Below, in pieces: positions 42,484 through 52,051 of a stretch of DNA of 64,000 nt (position 1 is its first letter; every line of letters begins with the position of its first letter). The notes below the pieces were generated by a model that was not told the origin of the DNA, did no database searches, and saw only the letters and a list, made by a program, of their open reading frames with translations. This DNA is from Neptuniibacter sp048548695. Lineage in GTDB: Bacteria > Pseudomonadota > Gammaproteobacteria > Pseudomonadales > Balneatricaceae. The stretch lies in NCBI RefSeq assembly GCF_048548695.1, contig NZ_JBLYIF010000009.1. One strand, given 5' to 3'. Position numbers and translations under genes: made by a program.

Positions 42484-43125
42484 TCAGGCGCCACCTTTGC
42501 CCGGGTCAACCATATTTTCCCAGTTAGTGATCGCCTGACCAACATCACCATTACTGCGTTGAATAATATCAGCAAACTGATTTTTGAACGTCAGCCTGAG
42601 GTTTACGCCATCCACCAGCACGTTCACCAGCCGCCAGCTAGTTTCTTCTTTAACCATGTAATACACCACACCGTAGCGGGTACCGGTATCCCCGATAATA
42701 TCCACAGTCACAACCTGCTTGCCGGGTTCAGGACTATCAACACGAGGCTGTTGAATTTCATAGCCGGTAATACTGAACCCCACCATCGCCCTGGCGTAAG
42801 TTTTCAGCAAAGTCGTTTTGAACACACCAGAGAAGTGCTTGTGCTGTTCGGGCGTCGCACGACGGAAATATTTCCCCATCACGACACGGGAGATATAATC
42901 AAAGTCCACTACCGGTGCCAAAACACTATCGATGGCTGCAATCAAATCCGGCTCACGCTCAGGGGCCTTCAGGGACTCATCATTCAACAGTTCAATCATC
43001 TGGCTGGACTTATCGTCCACCACCGCACTGGCCTCCTGCCAGCTTGCATTTACCTGCCCAATACACAACAACATCAGGGCCAGAGTCACACACGAATGCT
43101 TAATTGCAGTTGCAAAACCTTTCAT
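42484..43125 (-). CDS. mlaC: Periplasmic phospholipid-binding protein MlaC
   Basis: A 213-residue periplasmic lipid carrier of the Mla pathway with a signal peptide (about residues 1-27, cleavage after VNA). Family features are FDYISRVVMGKYFRRATPEQ, the FKTTLLKTYARAM helix and YYMVKEETSWRLVNVLVDGVNL (given in part). It carries phospholipid across the periplasm between the outer-membrane MlaA complex and MlaFEDB. It lies 5 bp after mlaD. mlaA is not in the window. Confidence 0.95.
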   Translation of the reverse strand: MKGFATAIKHSCVTLALMLLCIGQVNASWQEASAVVDDKSSQMIELLNDESLKAPEREPDLIAAIDSVLAPVVDFDYISRVVMGKYFRRATPEQHKHFSGVFKTTLLKTYARAMVGFSITGYEIQQPRVDSPEPGKQVVTVDIIGDTGTRYGVVYYMVKEETSWRLVNVLVDGVNLRLTFKNQFADIIQRSNGDVGQAITNWENMVDPGKGGA

Positions 43126-43130
43126 GATCT

Positions 43131-43583
43131 TTACTCACTCGCCTTGTTTAACAAGAATTTACCCACCAGATCTTCCAATACCAACGCTGACTGGGTATCA
43201 CTGATATAATCGCCTTCCTTCAGCACCTCATCCTCAGCACCAACGGAAACACCGATGTATTTTTCCCCCAGCAGACCGGCTGTCAGAATCATGGCGGAAG
43301 TATCTTTGGTTAAATAATCCACACTATTAAAGATCTGCATCTCTACCCGCGCCATCAGCATCTGCTCATCCAGTTCTATATTGGTCACCCGGCCAATCTG
43401 CACACCAGACATGGTGACTTTAGACCGCGCGGTCAAACCGCCAATATTTTCAAACCGAGCATAAACCGTGTAAGTGCCTTCGGCGTTGGACACATTCAGC
43501 CCACTGACATTCAGCGCCAAAACCACCAATGCGATAATCCCTGCCAATAGAAAGGCACCCACGCTGATCTCTGTGATCCGCAT
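43131..43583 (-). CDS. mlaD: MCE-domain lipid transport protein MlaD
   Basis: A 150-residue MCE protein, the hexameric periplasmic ring of the Mla transporter. It has one N-terminal membrane helix (ISVGAFLLAGIIALVVLAL) and one MCE domain with YARFENIGGLTARSKVTMSG and LGEKYIGVSVGAED. It is anchored in the inner membrane with MlaE and lies one base after mlaE. Confidence 0.96.
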   Translation of the reverse strand: MRITEISVGAFLLAGIIALVVLALNVSGLNVSNAEGTYTVYARFENIGGLTARSKVTMSGVQIGRVTNIELDEQMLMARVEMQIFNSVDYLTKDTSAMILTAGLLGEKYIGVSVGAEDEVLKEGDYISDTQSALVLEDLVGKFLLNKASE

Positions 43584-43584
43584 A

Positions 43585-44367
43585 TTAAAGTTCTCCGAAC
43601 ATCAAAGCTGTAAGTACAAAATCCAACGCCAGCACCGCCAGTGATGAAAACACCACAGTACGAGTTGTTGCCTGGCTGATCCCTTCAGAAGTTGGAACAC
43701 AGTCGTATCCCTGAAACACAGCAATCCACGTCACAACAAAGCCAAACACCACCGCTTTAATCAGACCGTTCAGGACATCATTACTGAAGTCCACTGAGTG
43801 CTGCATATTGGCCCAGAACGAGCCTTCATATATGCCCAGCCATTCGATACCCACCAGCGCACCGCCATAAATACCAACCACTGAGAAAATTGCTGCCAGT
43901 ACTGGCATGCAGAAAAAACCAGCCCAAAAACGTGGTGCGATGATCCGCCGCAATGGATCAACCCCGATCATTTCCAGACTGGACAGCTGCTCTGTGGCCT
44001 TCATTAAACCAATTTCAGCCGTCAATGCAGAACCCGCTCGACCGGCAAACAACAAAGCAGTCACTACCGGCGCTAACTCACGCACCAAACTCAGCGCAAC
44101 CATCTGACCTACCGCCTGCTCGGAACCATAGTCGACCAGAATAGTGTAACCCTGTAGGCCTAACACCATGCCAATAAATAAGCCCGAGACTACAATGATA
44201 ACCAGTGACAACACACCAACGAAGTAGATCTGCTGCAACAACAAAGGAAACATCATCCTAGGCTGAGGCTTTGCAACAAGCGCATGCACTAAAACAATAC
44301 CGGAGCGGCCGACAGAAGCCAGCTTATCCAGCGTGCCTCGGCCTATCTGAGCCAATTGATCCATCAA
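43585..44367 (-). CDS. mlaE: Lipid ABC transporter permease MlaE
   Basis: A 260-residue inner-membrane permease of the Mla phospholipid transporter. Five or six hydrophobic segments and the motifs GMVLGLQGYTILVDYG, LVRELAPVVTALLFAGRAGSALTAE (read in part) and LGIYEGSFWA identify the MlaE family. It overlaps mlaF by 4 bases. Confidence 0.96.
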   Translation of the reverse strand: MMDQLAQIGRGTLDKLASVGRSGIVLVHALVAKPQPRMMFPLLLQQIYFVGVLSLVIIVVSGLFIGMVLGLQGYTILVDYGSEQAVGQMVALSLVRELAPVVTALLFAGRAGSALTAEIGLMKATEQLSSLEMIGVDPLRRIIAPRFWAGFFCMPVLAAIFSVVGIYGGALVGIEWLGIYEGSFWANMQHSVDFSNDVLNGLIKAVVFGFVVTWIAVFQGYDCVPTSEGISQATTRTVVFSSLAVLALDFVLTALMFGEL

Positions 44368-45176
44368 CGCGCCTCCTGCATCAACTCGCCCACATAATCC
44401 TCTGCGGGAAAGTGGAACGGTACCGGTCCATCCGGTAAGCCTTGCATAAACTGTTTAACCTTCGCTGAATCAACATCCCTCAGTTCCTGTGGCGTACCCT
44501 GAGCAACGACTTCAGTATCCGCAATCAGGTAAATGTAATCAGCAATACCCAGCGTTTCCTGAATATCATGCGACACGATAATACTGGTATGCCCCAGTGC
44601 TTCATTGAGCCGGCGGATAAGGTTAACCAGAACACCCATAGCGATGGGGTCTTGGCCGGTAAAAGGTTCGTCATACATGACCAGGTCCGGATCCAGAGCG
44701 ATCGCACGCGCCAATGCTACCCTACGCGCCATACCGCCTGACAGTTCACTGGGCATCAAATCTTTAGCGCCACGCAGACCGACCGCATTGAGCTTCATCA
44801 ATACCACATCACGAATCATCTGCTCTGGCAGATCAGTATGCACCCGGATCGGAAACGCCACGTTTTCATATACCGACATATCCGTAAACAGAGCCCCACT
44901 TTGAAACAGCATGCCCATGCGTTCACGAATTTCAAACAACTCCCGGCGACCTAAACGGGGAATATGCGCGCCATCCATAACAATATCGCCGCTATCCGGC
45001 TTGAGCTGGCCACCGATAAGCTTTAGCAGCGTCGTCTTCCCGGTTCCAGAGGGTCCCATGATCGCGGTGATCTTGCCCCGGGGTATCTGCAGATCGATAT
45101 TACGAAAAATCGGACGTCCGGCCCGGGAGAAAGACAAGCCCTGGATATCGATAATGACATCTTCAAAAGGTTTCAT
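44364..45176 (-). CDS. mlaF: Lipid ABC transporter ATPase MlaF
   Basis: A 270-residue ABC ATPase that drives MlaE. Walker A is GPSGTGKTT, the signature LSGGMARRVALARA, Walker B LVMYDEPF, and the H-loop IIVSHD. The ATG at 45176 is chosen by comparison with the family; the frame is open 16 codons further. It is the first gene of the mla operon and is divergent from yrbG. Confidence 0.96.
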   Translation of the reverse strand: MKPFEDVIIDIQGLSFSRAGRPIFRNIDLQIPRGKITAIMGPSGTGKTTLLKLIGGQLKPDSGDIVMDGAHIPRLGRRELFEIRERMGMLFQSGALFTDMSVYENVAFPIRVHTDLPEQMIRDVVLMKLNAVGLRGAKDLMPSELSGGMARRVALARAIALDPDLVMYDEPFTGQDPIAMGVLVNLIRRLNEALGHTSIIVSHDIQETLGIADYIYLIADTEVVAQGTPQELRDVDSAKVKQFMQGLPDGPVPFHFPAEDYVGELMQEAR

Positions 45177-45287
45177 AGAGTTCCATACACTTGAAATCAC
45201 CAGCAAGAGCCTGCGCACAGTCAATCCACCGAGGCTCCGACAAGGGCTGAGACTATACCATTACATAGTAAAAACAGAAATATAGCC

Positions 45288-45311
45288 CGCGGCCAGAGCA
45301 AAATGGCCGCG
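45288..45311. other. Inverted repeat in the mlaF-yrbG divergent gap
   Basis: CGCGGCC (45288-45294) and GGCCGCG (45305-45311) form 7-bp GC arms around 10 bases between two divergent genes. No T run follows, so it is not a normal terminator; its role is unknown. Confidence 0.35.
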
Positions 45312-45371
45312 AAGAACGATTTAAAGCCACGGTACATTTTGGTTTAATAGCCGCCTCGTGAATAGCCTGAG

Positions 45372-46337
45372 ATGGACCCTATGCTTTATCCCGTACTCGC
45401 CGTACTTGCTGGCCTGACTTTACTGGTCTGGAGCGCAGACCGTTTTGTCGCCGGCGCCGCAGCCACTGCTCGCAACCTTGGCATGTCGCCATTATTGATC
45501 GGCCTGACAATTGTTTCCTTTGGTACATCTGCACCGGAAATACTGGTTTCAGTCATGGCCTCGCTGAACGATTCTGGCTCTTTGGCAGTGGGTAATGCGC
45601 TCGGCTCCAACATTGCCAACATCGCCCTGGTACTTGGTATTACTGCGCTAATCGCCCCGCTGCCAGTGAAATCTGGCATTCTGAAAAAAGAGATCCCACT
45701 ATTGCTGGCCATCACTCTGCTGGCCTGCGTATTACTGTTCAATCTGCACCTGGGCCCCATGGACAGCATTATTCTGCTGTTGGCTCTGGCGGGCAGCCTA
45801 TATCTGTTTTCACGCTTTCAAAAGAATGCCGGCACTGATGCCATCGCATCAGACGACGAAGCGCTCCCTGACCTGGCAACCGGCCCGGCCTTTTTCTGGC
45901 TAATACTGGGTCTGGTGGTACTGGCAGGCAGTTCCAGACTGCTTGTCTGGGGCGCCAGTGAAATTGCCTTTGCTATGGGCGTTAGCGAATTGGTCGTCGG
46001 CCTAACCATTGTCGCGATCGGCACCAGCCTGCCAGAGCTAGCCGCATCAGTCGCCAGCGCCTTGAAAAAACACCATGATATCGCTATTGGTAATGTTGTC
46101 GGATCGAATATTTTTAACCTTGTCGCTGTCATGGCAGTACCGGGGCTGTTGTCCCCCACCATCTTAGAACCCGCAGTGTTTTACCGAGATGCGATGGTCA
46201 TGTTTGGCCTGACCCTGTTGCTGCTAGCCTTTGCTCTGTGGCAAAAGCCACCATCAATCAGCCGCCTCGAAGGCAGCCTGTTAACTGCAGCCTATGCAGT
46301 ATATCTGGTGCTGCTATACACTATGACTGTTGTCTGA
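45372..46337 (+). CDS. yrbG: Calcium/sodium antiporter family protein
   Basis: A 321-residue membrane protein of the CaCA cation-exchanger family (YrbG). It has ten or so hydrophobic helices arranged as two inverted repeats, each with an alpha motif: GLTIVSFGTSAPEILVSVMA with GNALGSNIANIALVLG, and VGLTIVAIGTSLPELAAS with GNVVGSNIFNLVAVMA. The paired acidic residues bind the cations. It is the first gene of the yrbG-kdsD-kdsC-lptCAB cluster, divergent from mla, as in E. coli. Confidence 0.93.
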   Translation: MDPMLYPVLAVLAGLTLLVWSADRFVAGAAATARNLGMSPLLIGLTIVSFGTSAPEILVSVMASLNDSGSLAVGNALGSNIANIALVLGITALIAPLPVKSGILKKEIPLLLAITLLACVLLFNLHLGPMDSIILLLALAGSLYLFSRFQKNAGTDAIASDDEALPDLATGPAFFWLILGLVVLAGSSRLLVWGASEIAFAMGVSELVVGLTIVAIGTSLPELAASVASALKKHHDIAIGNVVGSNIFNLVAVMAVPGLLSPTILEPAVFYRDAMVMFGLTLLLLAFALWQKPPSISRLEGSLLTAAYAVYLVLLYTMTVV

Positions 46338-46356
46338 GAAGAGTTAGCCAAACCTT

Positions 46357-47328
46357 ATGAATCAACCTGATTTTCTTGCATCGGCCAGACGTACCGTCCG
46401 CCTAGAGACCGAAGCTGTACGCGACATTGAACGTCATCTGGACGATAACTTCCTGCGGGCCTGTGACCTAATGCTGCACTGTCAAGGGCGTGTCATCGTC
46501 ACCGGCATGGGAAAATCCGGGCATATCGGCAATAAAATTGCCGCCACGTTGGCCAGTACCGGCACACCCTCCTTTTTTGTTCACCCGGGCGAAGCCAGCC
46601 ATGGTGATCTGGGCATGTTTACTGAACAAGATGTTGTGCTGGCACTTTCCAACTCCGGCGAAACTGCAGAAGTCGTGACCATCCTGCCCTTGATCAAACG
46701 CATGAATGCGCCATTGATCAGCATCACAGCCAATAGCAACTCCACGCTGGCTCAAGCCTCAGCCTCACACCTGTATATCGGTGTCGAACAGGAAGCATGC
46801 CCACTCAATCTGGCACCCACATCCAGTACCACCGCGCAGCTGGTCATGGGCGACGCACTGGCGATCGCACTGCTGGAAGCTCGTGGGTTCAGTGCCGAAG
46901 ACTTCGCCTTTTCACACCCCGGCGGCAGTTTGGGTCGGCGTCTGTTACTTAAAGCAGAAACTGTCATGCATGCTGGCACTGACGTACCGATTGTCAGCAG
47001 CGGCACAACACTGAAAGAAGCATTACTAGAAGTCACCCGCAAGCGCCTGGGCATGACCGCTGTGGTCTCTGAGCAAGGGGTCCTGCAGGGTATTTTTACT
47101 GATGGTGATTTACGCCGAGCACTTGATCAAAACGTAGACCTGCAAAACACGCCAATCGACAAGGTAATGACAACCCACTGCACCACCATTAAGCCTGATA
47201 TCCTGGCTGCTGAGTGCCTGCAGATCATGGATAGCCGAAAAATTAATGCCTTGATTGTTACCGACCACGACAACCGACCTATTGGCGCACTGAACATGCA
47301 TGACTTGCTGAAAGCGGGAGTGATCTGA
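46357..47328 (+). CDS. kdsD: Arabinose-5-phosphate isomerase KdsD
   Basis: A 323-residue isomerase that makes arabinose 5-phosphate from ribulose 5-phosphate for Kdo, the inner LPS sugar. It has an N-terminal SIS domain (VIVTGMGKSGHIGNKIAATL, FFVHPGEASHGDLGM, ALSNSGETAE) and two C-terminal CBS domains (about residues 205-320). It is coupled to kdsC by a 1-base stop/start overlap. Confidence 0.97.
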   Translation: MNQPDFLASARRTVRLETEAVRDIERHLDDNFLRACDLMLHCQGRVIVTGMGKSGHIGNKIAATLASTGTPSFFVHPGEASHGDLGMFTEQDVVLALSNSGETAEVVTILPLIKRMNAPLISITANSNSTLAQASASHLYIGVEQEACPLNLAPTSSTTAQLVMGDALAIALLEARGFSAEDFAFSHPGGSLGRRLLLKAETVMHAGTDVPIVSSGTTLKEALLEVTRKRLGMTAVVSEQGVLQGIFTDGDLRRALDQNVDLQNTPIDKVMTTHCTTIKPDILAAECLQIMDSRKINALIVTDHDNRPIGALNMHDLLKAGVI

Positions 47329-47864
47329 TGAACACAACACCAACCCCTGAATTGCTTGGCAAGTTGCAGCAGATTCGACTGGTCGTGTTTGATGTAGATG
47401 GCATTCTGACCAACGGCCAGTTACTGATGCTGCCGGATGGCCAAGAAGTGAAACAGTTCAATATTCTGGATGGACTGGGTATCAAGCTGCTGATGCAGAC
47501 TGGAATCGAAACCGCGATTATCACCGGGCGCCGCTCGCCCCAGGTTGAACACCGCGTCAAGTCCCTTGGCATTACCCATTTACGACAAAGCCGAGAAGAT
47601 AAACTGGTCGCACTCACCGAACTGTGGCAAGAAACTGGCCACACCTCAGATAGCACCGCCTACATTGGCGACGACTGGCCTGATCTCAGCGCCATTCGCA
47701 CCTGCGCGGTAGGCGCCACAGTGCCAAATGGACACCCATTAGTACAACAACATGCTGATTGGTGCAGTACCCGGGCGGGTGGCAATGGTGCCGCCAGAGA
47801 GTTCTGCGATTTAATCCTTACGGCTCAGGGCAAGCTCGACACCCTGGCGAATGCGTACCTTTAA
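47328..47864 (+). CDS. kdsC: 3-deoxy-manno-octulosonate-8-phosphatase
   Basis: A 178-residue HAD-family phosphatase that dephosphorylates Kdo 8-phosphate. The nucleophile motif VVFDVDGILTNG is at about residues 19-30, TGRRSPQVEHR is motif II, and YIGDDWPDLSAI is the C-terminal magnesium site. It overlaps kdsD by one base, and lptC starts 3 bp after it. Confidence 0.97.
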   Translation: MNTTPTPELLGKLQQIRLVVFDVDGILTNGQLLMLPDGQEVKQFNILDGLGIKLLMQTGIETAIITGRRSPQVEHRVKSLGITHLRQSREDKLVALTELWQETGHTSDSTAYIGDDWPDLSAIRTCAVGATVPNGHPLVQQHADWCSTRAGGNGAAREFCDLILTAQGKLDTLANAYL

Positions 47865-47867
47865 GCG

Positions 47868-48437
47868 ATGCTAGCCCCACGCACAGCCATCAGCATGACT
47901 GCCGCGTTATTGCTGGCACTGCTGTTCTATTGGGGTACCGACAGTGACAACCCACAAGACTTTTCAGCAGATAGCCTGGGCCTTAACCGCCAGATGGACT
48001 ACTTCATCAATCAGGTACACCTGCTGCAGTGGCAAGCTGATGGCCAGCTACTTCGCACGTCAGACAGCCAGCGGATAGAACATTACCCCGAGCAACAGGC
48101 GAGCCAACTCTCCGCACCAATAAGTCACTTTTATCGCCAGGATGGCAATATTGTTAGAGTCACTGCTGAAAGTGGAATGGTGCCTGATGACAATAAACGG
48201 ATTGAACTTGCAGGCGATGTAGTAGTTCTAGATAATCCGGGCCCTACGCAGGGCACCCGGCTCAATACTGAACAATTAACTATTTTCCCTGCACTGAAAC
48301 AGGCAGACTCTAACAGCCGCGTCGTCATCACCCATCCCGACAGCACCACTGAAGGTGTCGGAATGCATGCTGACCTTGATAACGGCATTATTGAATTGCA
48401 CTCTCGGGTAAAAGGAACCATCAATCATGCGCAATAG
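47868..48437 (+). CDS. lptC: LPS export protein LptC
   Basis: A 189-residue bitopic inner-membrane protein with one N-terminal anchor (ISMTAALLLALLFYWGT) and a periplasmic beta-jellyroll that receives LPS from LptB2FG and hands it to LptA. The LptC pattern is weak at sequence level but visible (MDYFINQVHLLQWQADGQL and LAGDVVVLDN). Position between kdsC and lptA and the 11-base overlap with lptA support the call. Confidence 0.9.
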   Translation: MLAPRTAISMTAALLLALLFYWGTDSDNPQDFSADSLGLNRQMDYFINQVHLLQWQADGQLLRTSDSQRIEHYPEQQASQLSAPISHFYRQDGNIVRVTAESGMVPDDNKRIELAGDVVVLDNPGPTQGTRLNTEQLTIFPALKQADSNSRVVITHPDSTTEGVGMHADLDNGIIELHSRVKGTINHAQ

Positions 48438-48945
48438 CCTGGGGCTAGTGTTAGCCACACTGTTTTTTCTGGCCAGCGGTTCAGCGCTGGCACTACCAGA
48501 TGACCAGAATCAACCCATACACATCGCTGCCGATAAAGCCCGCATCAATGATAAGACCGGCATCACCACCTATACCGGCAATGTCATCATCACTCAGGGA
48601 TCTATCCTGATTGAGGGCGACCAGGTTGAACTGTATCGATCGGACAGTGGTGTGGACAAAGTGATTGCCAAAGGTAAGCTGGCACACTTCCGTCAGAAGA
48701 ACACTCCCACAGATCCCTTTACCGATGCCTGGGGGCTGCATATGGTGTATCAGGTCAACAAACAGCAGCTCACTATCACTGATCAGGCCAAAGTCATCCA
48801 GGGTTCTGATACTTTCACCGGGCAACGTATCGAATACGATATCGACCGTTCCATCGTGAATGCGTTTGGCGGTACCAACAAGCAGCAGGATTCTGGCCGG
48901 GTGAAAATGGTGATTCAGCCTAAAGTATCGCCGGATAAACCATGA
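48427..48945 (+). CDS. lptA: LPS transport periplasmic protein LptA
   Basis: A 172-residue periplasmic bridge protein of LPS export, with a signal peptide (residues 1-22, cleavage after ALA) and the OstA-like beta strands HIAADKARINDKTGITTYTG and IIQGSxxxE-like ITQGSILIEGDQVELY. LptA subunits form the bridge from LptC to LptD. It overlaps both lptC (11 bases) and lptB (4 bases). Confidence 0.95.
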   Translation: MRNSLGLVLATLFFLASGSALALPDDQNQPIHIAADKARINDKTGITTYTGNVIITQGSILIEGDQVELYRSDSGVDKVIAKGKLAHFRQKNTPTDPFTDAWGLHMVYQVNKQQLTITDQAKVIQGSDTFTGQRIEYDIDRSIVNAFGGTNKQQDSGRVKMVIQPKVSPDKP

Positions 48946-49667
48946 CTACCCTGACAGCAGAAAATCTGGCCAAGCGCTACAAAGGGCGCGAAGTGGTGCA
49001 CGATGTATCGTTACAGATCAACAGCGGTGAAATCGTTGGCCTGCTTGGACCCAATGGAGCTGGCAAAACCACCTGTTTTTACATGATTGTCGGACTGGTA
49101 CAAGCCGATCGCGGCAAAGTGATCATTGATCACGAAGATATCACCGGGCTACCGATGCATGGCCGCGCCCGTAAGGGCATTGGCTACCTGCCACAGGAAG
49201 CATCCATCTTCCGCAAACTGAGTGTTAAGGATAACCTTCTGGCGATCCTGGAGGGGCAAAAATCCCTCAGTAAACAACAAGCTTTGCAGAAAATGGACGA
49301 ATTACTGGAAGAGTTCCATATTACCCATATTCGCGATACTCTGGGAATGAGCCTTTCAGGAGGAGAGAGGCGTCGAGTCGAAATAGCCCGCGCACTGGCC
49401 ACAGAGCCTCGTTTCGTCTTGCTTGATGAGCCTTTTGCCGGCGTTGACCCCATTTCCGTCAACGACATCAAACAGACCATTCGCCACTTACAAGCCAGAG
49501 GGATTGGCGTTCTAATCACGGACCACAATGTCCGCGAAACCTTGGATATTTGCGAAAGTGCCTATATTGTTAGCCAAGGCACTATTTTAGCGCAGGGCGC
49601 GCCGGAAGCGATCATGACCAATGCGGCCGTCCGAAACGCTTATCTAGGTGAACAGTTCAGGCTTTAA
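48942..49667 (+). CDS. lptB: LPS export ABC transporter ATPase LptB
   Basis: A 241-residue ABC ATPase that powers LPS extraction with LptF and LptG. Walker A is GPNGAGKTTCF, the signature LSGGERRRVEIARALA, Walker B FVLLDEPFAGVDP, and the H-loop ITDHNVRETLD. It overlaps lptA by 4 bases; rpoN follows after 69 bp. lptF and lptG are not in the window. Confidence 0.97.
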   Translation: MTTLTAENLAKRYKGREVVHDVSLQINSGEIVGLLGPNGAGKTTCFYMIVGLVQADRGKVIIDHEDITGLPMHGRARKGIGYLPQEASIFRKLSVKDNLLAILEGQKSLSKQQALQKMDELLEEFHITHIRDTLGMSLSGGERRRVEIARALATEPRFVLLDEPFAGVDPISVNDIKQTIRHLQARGIGVLITDHNVRETLDICESAYIVSQGTILAQGAPEAIMTNAAVRNAYLGEQFRL

Positions 49668-49736
49668 TAACAATTACCATAAAAGCAACCTCAATACTGT
49701 TGCAGTACCAGTGTCAGGAGTTCCGTTAAGCGGTCT

Positions 49737-51242
49737 ATGAAACAAGCGCTTCATCTTAAACTTGGGCAACAGCTCACCATGACGCCTCAGCTGCAGCAGG
49801 CTATACGCCTTCTGCAGTTGTCGACGCTCGACTTGCAGCAAGAGATCCAGGAAGCCCTGGAGAGCAACCCGATGCTGGACATGACCGAAGAAGACGGCGG
49901 TCAACCAGAGAATGCGGCCAATGATGCTGAGAATTCCGAACGCAAGGAACCAGAAACAGAAGAAAACAAGTTCGAGCATGATCAAGCAGAAACGGTTGCG
50001 GAAGATAACTGGAATGATGAAATTCCGGTTGAATTAAGTACCGATAGCAGTTGGGAGGACACCTTCCAGTCCTCCATGCCCTCCTCTCCTGTAAGCAGAG
50101 GTGATGACGGCGAGAGCTTCGAGGCTAACGATAGCGCTGAAGAAACCCTGCAGGATCATCTGCACTGGCAACTCAACCTAACACCCATGTCAGATCTGGA
50201 TCGTCTGATTGCCGACAACATCATTGATGGCATTAACCCCGATGGCTACCTGACCATCTCGCTGGATGAGATTTTTGAGCACCTGCTAAGCCAGCTAACG
50301 GACCAAGAAGAGCCCGTTGAACTGGATGAACTGGAAGCAGTACTGCACCGGGTGCAACAATTTGATCCACCCGGAGTTGCTGCACGAGATCTGAGTGAAT
50401 GCCTTGCCATCCAGCTACGTCAGTTGTCACCCGAAACGCCCTGGCGTAATGAAGCCATTAAAGTGGTGCAGCAATATATCAAACTCCTGGGCAGCCACGA
50501 CTACCGTCAGTTGATGCGAAAAACCCGCCTGAAAGAGCCTCAGCTTCAGCAGGTTGTGCAGCTGATTCAGCAGCTGAACCCTAAGCCCGGCGCCATGATC
50601 AGTAACAACACGGCAGAGTACGTGATTCCAGATGTCCTGGTGACCAAACAACGCGGCATCTGGACCGTAACACTCAACCCGGAAGTTTCACCACGCTTGC
50701 GCATCAATTCTGACTATGCGAGTTTAGTTAAACGCGCAGACAACAGCTCAGATAACACCTATCTTAAAAATCACCTGCAGGAAGCACGCTGGTTTATCAA
50801 AAGCCTACAGAGCAGAAACGAAACTCTGCTCAAGGTGTCCAATGAGATTGTGAAGCGACAGGCGGGTTTTCTGGATCATGGTGAAGAAGGCATGAAACCA
50901 ATGGTGTTGCATGATATTGCCGAAGCGGTAGAAATGCATGAATCGACGATTTCCCGCGTCACTACGCAAAAATATATGCATACCCCTCGCGGTATTTTTG
51001 AACTGAAATACTTCTTCTCCAGCCATGTCAGTACAGCTACCGGCGGCGCCGCTTCATCTACCGCCATCCGCGCCCTGATTAAGAAACTGGTAGCCGCCGA
51101 GAATGCAACTAAGCCGCTGAGTGACAACAAAATTGCACAATTCCTCGATGAACAAGGTTTTAAAGTAGCCAGACGCACCATTGCCAAGTACCGTGAGGCA
51201 CTCGGCATACCACCTTCTAATGAGCGTAAGCGTCTGGTTTAA
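49737..51242 (+). CDS. rpoN: RNA polymerase sigma-54 factor
   Basis: RpoN, 501 residues. It directs RNA polymerase to -24/-12 promoters, which need an enhancer-binding ATPase. Region I (MKQALHLKLGQQLTMTPQLQ) is followed by an acidic region II (about residues 50-130), the core-binding domain with FDPPGVAARDLSECLAIQL, the HTH with STISRVTTQKY, and the C-terminal RpoN box ARRTIAKYREAL. It heads the hpf-ptsN-rapZ-ptsO block, the usual order. Confidence 0.98.
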   Translation: MKQALHLKLGQQLTMTPQLQQAIRLLQLSTLDLQQEIQEALESNPMLDMTEEDGGQPENAANDAENSERKEPETEENKFEHDQAETVAEDNWNDEIPVELSTDSSWEDTFQSSMPSSPVSRGDDGESFEANDSAEETLQDHLHWQLNLTPMSDLDRLIADNIIDGINPDGYLTISLDEIFEHLLSQLTDQEEPVELDELEAVLHRVQQFDPPGVAARDLSECLAIQLRQLSPETPWRNEAIKVVQQYIKLLGSHDYRQLMRKTRLKEPQLQQVVQLIQQLNPKPGAMISNNTAEYVIPDVLVTKQRGIWTVTLNPEVSPRLRINSDYASLVKRADNSSDNTYLKNHLQEARWFIKSLQSRNETLLKVSNEIVKRQAGFLDHGEEGMKPMVLHDIAEAVEMHESTISRVTTQKYMHTPRGIFELKYFFSSHVSTATGGAASSTAIRALIKKLVAAENATKPLSDNKIAQFLDEQGFKVARRTIAKYREALGIPPSNERKRLV

Positions 51243-51290
51243 TGGAAGACGTAATTGGGTAACTACCCGCTACTGCCAAGGAGACAACCT

Positions 51291-51581
51291 ATGCAGATCA
51301 ACATTACAGGTCATCACGTCGAAGTAACTGAAGCATTAAACACCTACGTTCTCTCCAAGTTCGAAAAAATTGAACGTCACTTTGACAATATCACCAACGT
51401 GCAGGTCACGCTCAGTGTTGAAAAACAGCGTCAAAAGGCGGAGGCCGATATGCATGTTGCTGGCGGTCAAGTGTTCGCGACCCATGAGTCGGAAGATATG
51501 TATGCGGCGATTGATGGCCTTTCTGACAAGCTGGACCGTCAGATCATCAAGCACAAAGAAAAACTGAAAAAACACAAATAA
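51291..51581 (+). CDS. hpf: Ribosome hibernation promoting factor
   Basis: A 96-residue short HPF, which binds the ribosomal decoding region and helps form inactive 100S ribosomes in stationary phase. It begins MQINITGHHVEVTEALNTYV and has the FDNITNVQVTLSVEKQRQKA and MYAAIDGLSDKLDRQI segments. The AAGGAG before the ATG at 51291 fixes the start; the frame is open 12 codons further. It lies 48 bp after rpoN. Confidence 0.96.
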   Translation: MQINITGHHVEVTEALNTYVLSKFEKIERHFDNITNVQVTLSVEKQRQKAEADMHVAGGQVFATHESEDMYAAIDGLSDKLDRQIIKHKEKLKKHK

Positions 51582-51593
51582 ACCACACCTACT

Positions 51594-52049
51594 ATGCCAC
51601 TAAGTGAACTTCTGACCCCCTCGAGCATCCATTGCGACCTCGAGAGCGGCAGCAAAAAGCGCATTATAGAAACCGCCAGCGAACTGCTGGCGGATGCGCA
51701 CCCAGAACTCGATGCCACAGCATTGTTTAACGGCCTGCATGGGCGCGAACGCCTGGGCAGTACCGGTATCGGTTCTGGCGTAGGTATTCCCCACTGCCGT
51801 TTGGCTGAATGCTCTGCAGCAGTAGGTTTAGTGGTCCGCCTCAAAGAAGCCATCGACTTTGATGCCATTGACCATAAACCTGTAGACCTGCTGTTTTTCC
51901 TGGTAGTGCCGGAAGATGGTGCTGATGTGCACCTGAAGACTCTGGCCAGCATCGCTGAACTAATGGCCAACCCTGATGTTCTGGAAGCACTCAGAACCGC
52001 TTCTGGGCCAGAAAAAATCTACCAAATCATCCAGCAGCGGAGCGGGTAA
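51594..52049 (+). CDS. ptsN: Nitrogen-PTS IIA protein PtsN
   Basis: EIIA(Ntr), 151 residues, the end acceptor of the nitrogen-related phosphotransferase chain, which regulates potassium transport and nitrogen or carbon balance. The phosphorylated histidine is His67 in SGVGIPHCRL. It lies 12 bp after hpf and 2 bp before rapZ. Confidence 0.97.
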   Translation: MPLSELLTPSSIHCDLESGSKKRIIETASELLADAHPELDATALFNGLHGRERLGSTGIGSGVGIPHCRLAECSAAVGLVVRLKEAIDFDAIDHKPVDLLFFLVVPEDGADVHLKTLASIAELMANPDVLEALRTASGPEKIYQIIQQRSG

Positions 52050-52051
52050 TC

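Noticed and set aside
42334..43209. 291-codon plus-strand frame across mlaB and mlaC
   Set aside because: It lies opposite three confirmed genes and shows no family resemblance.
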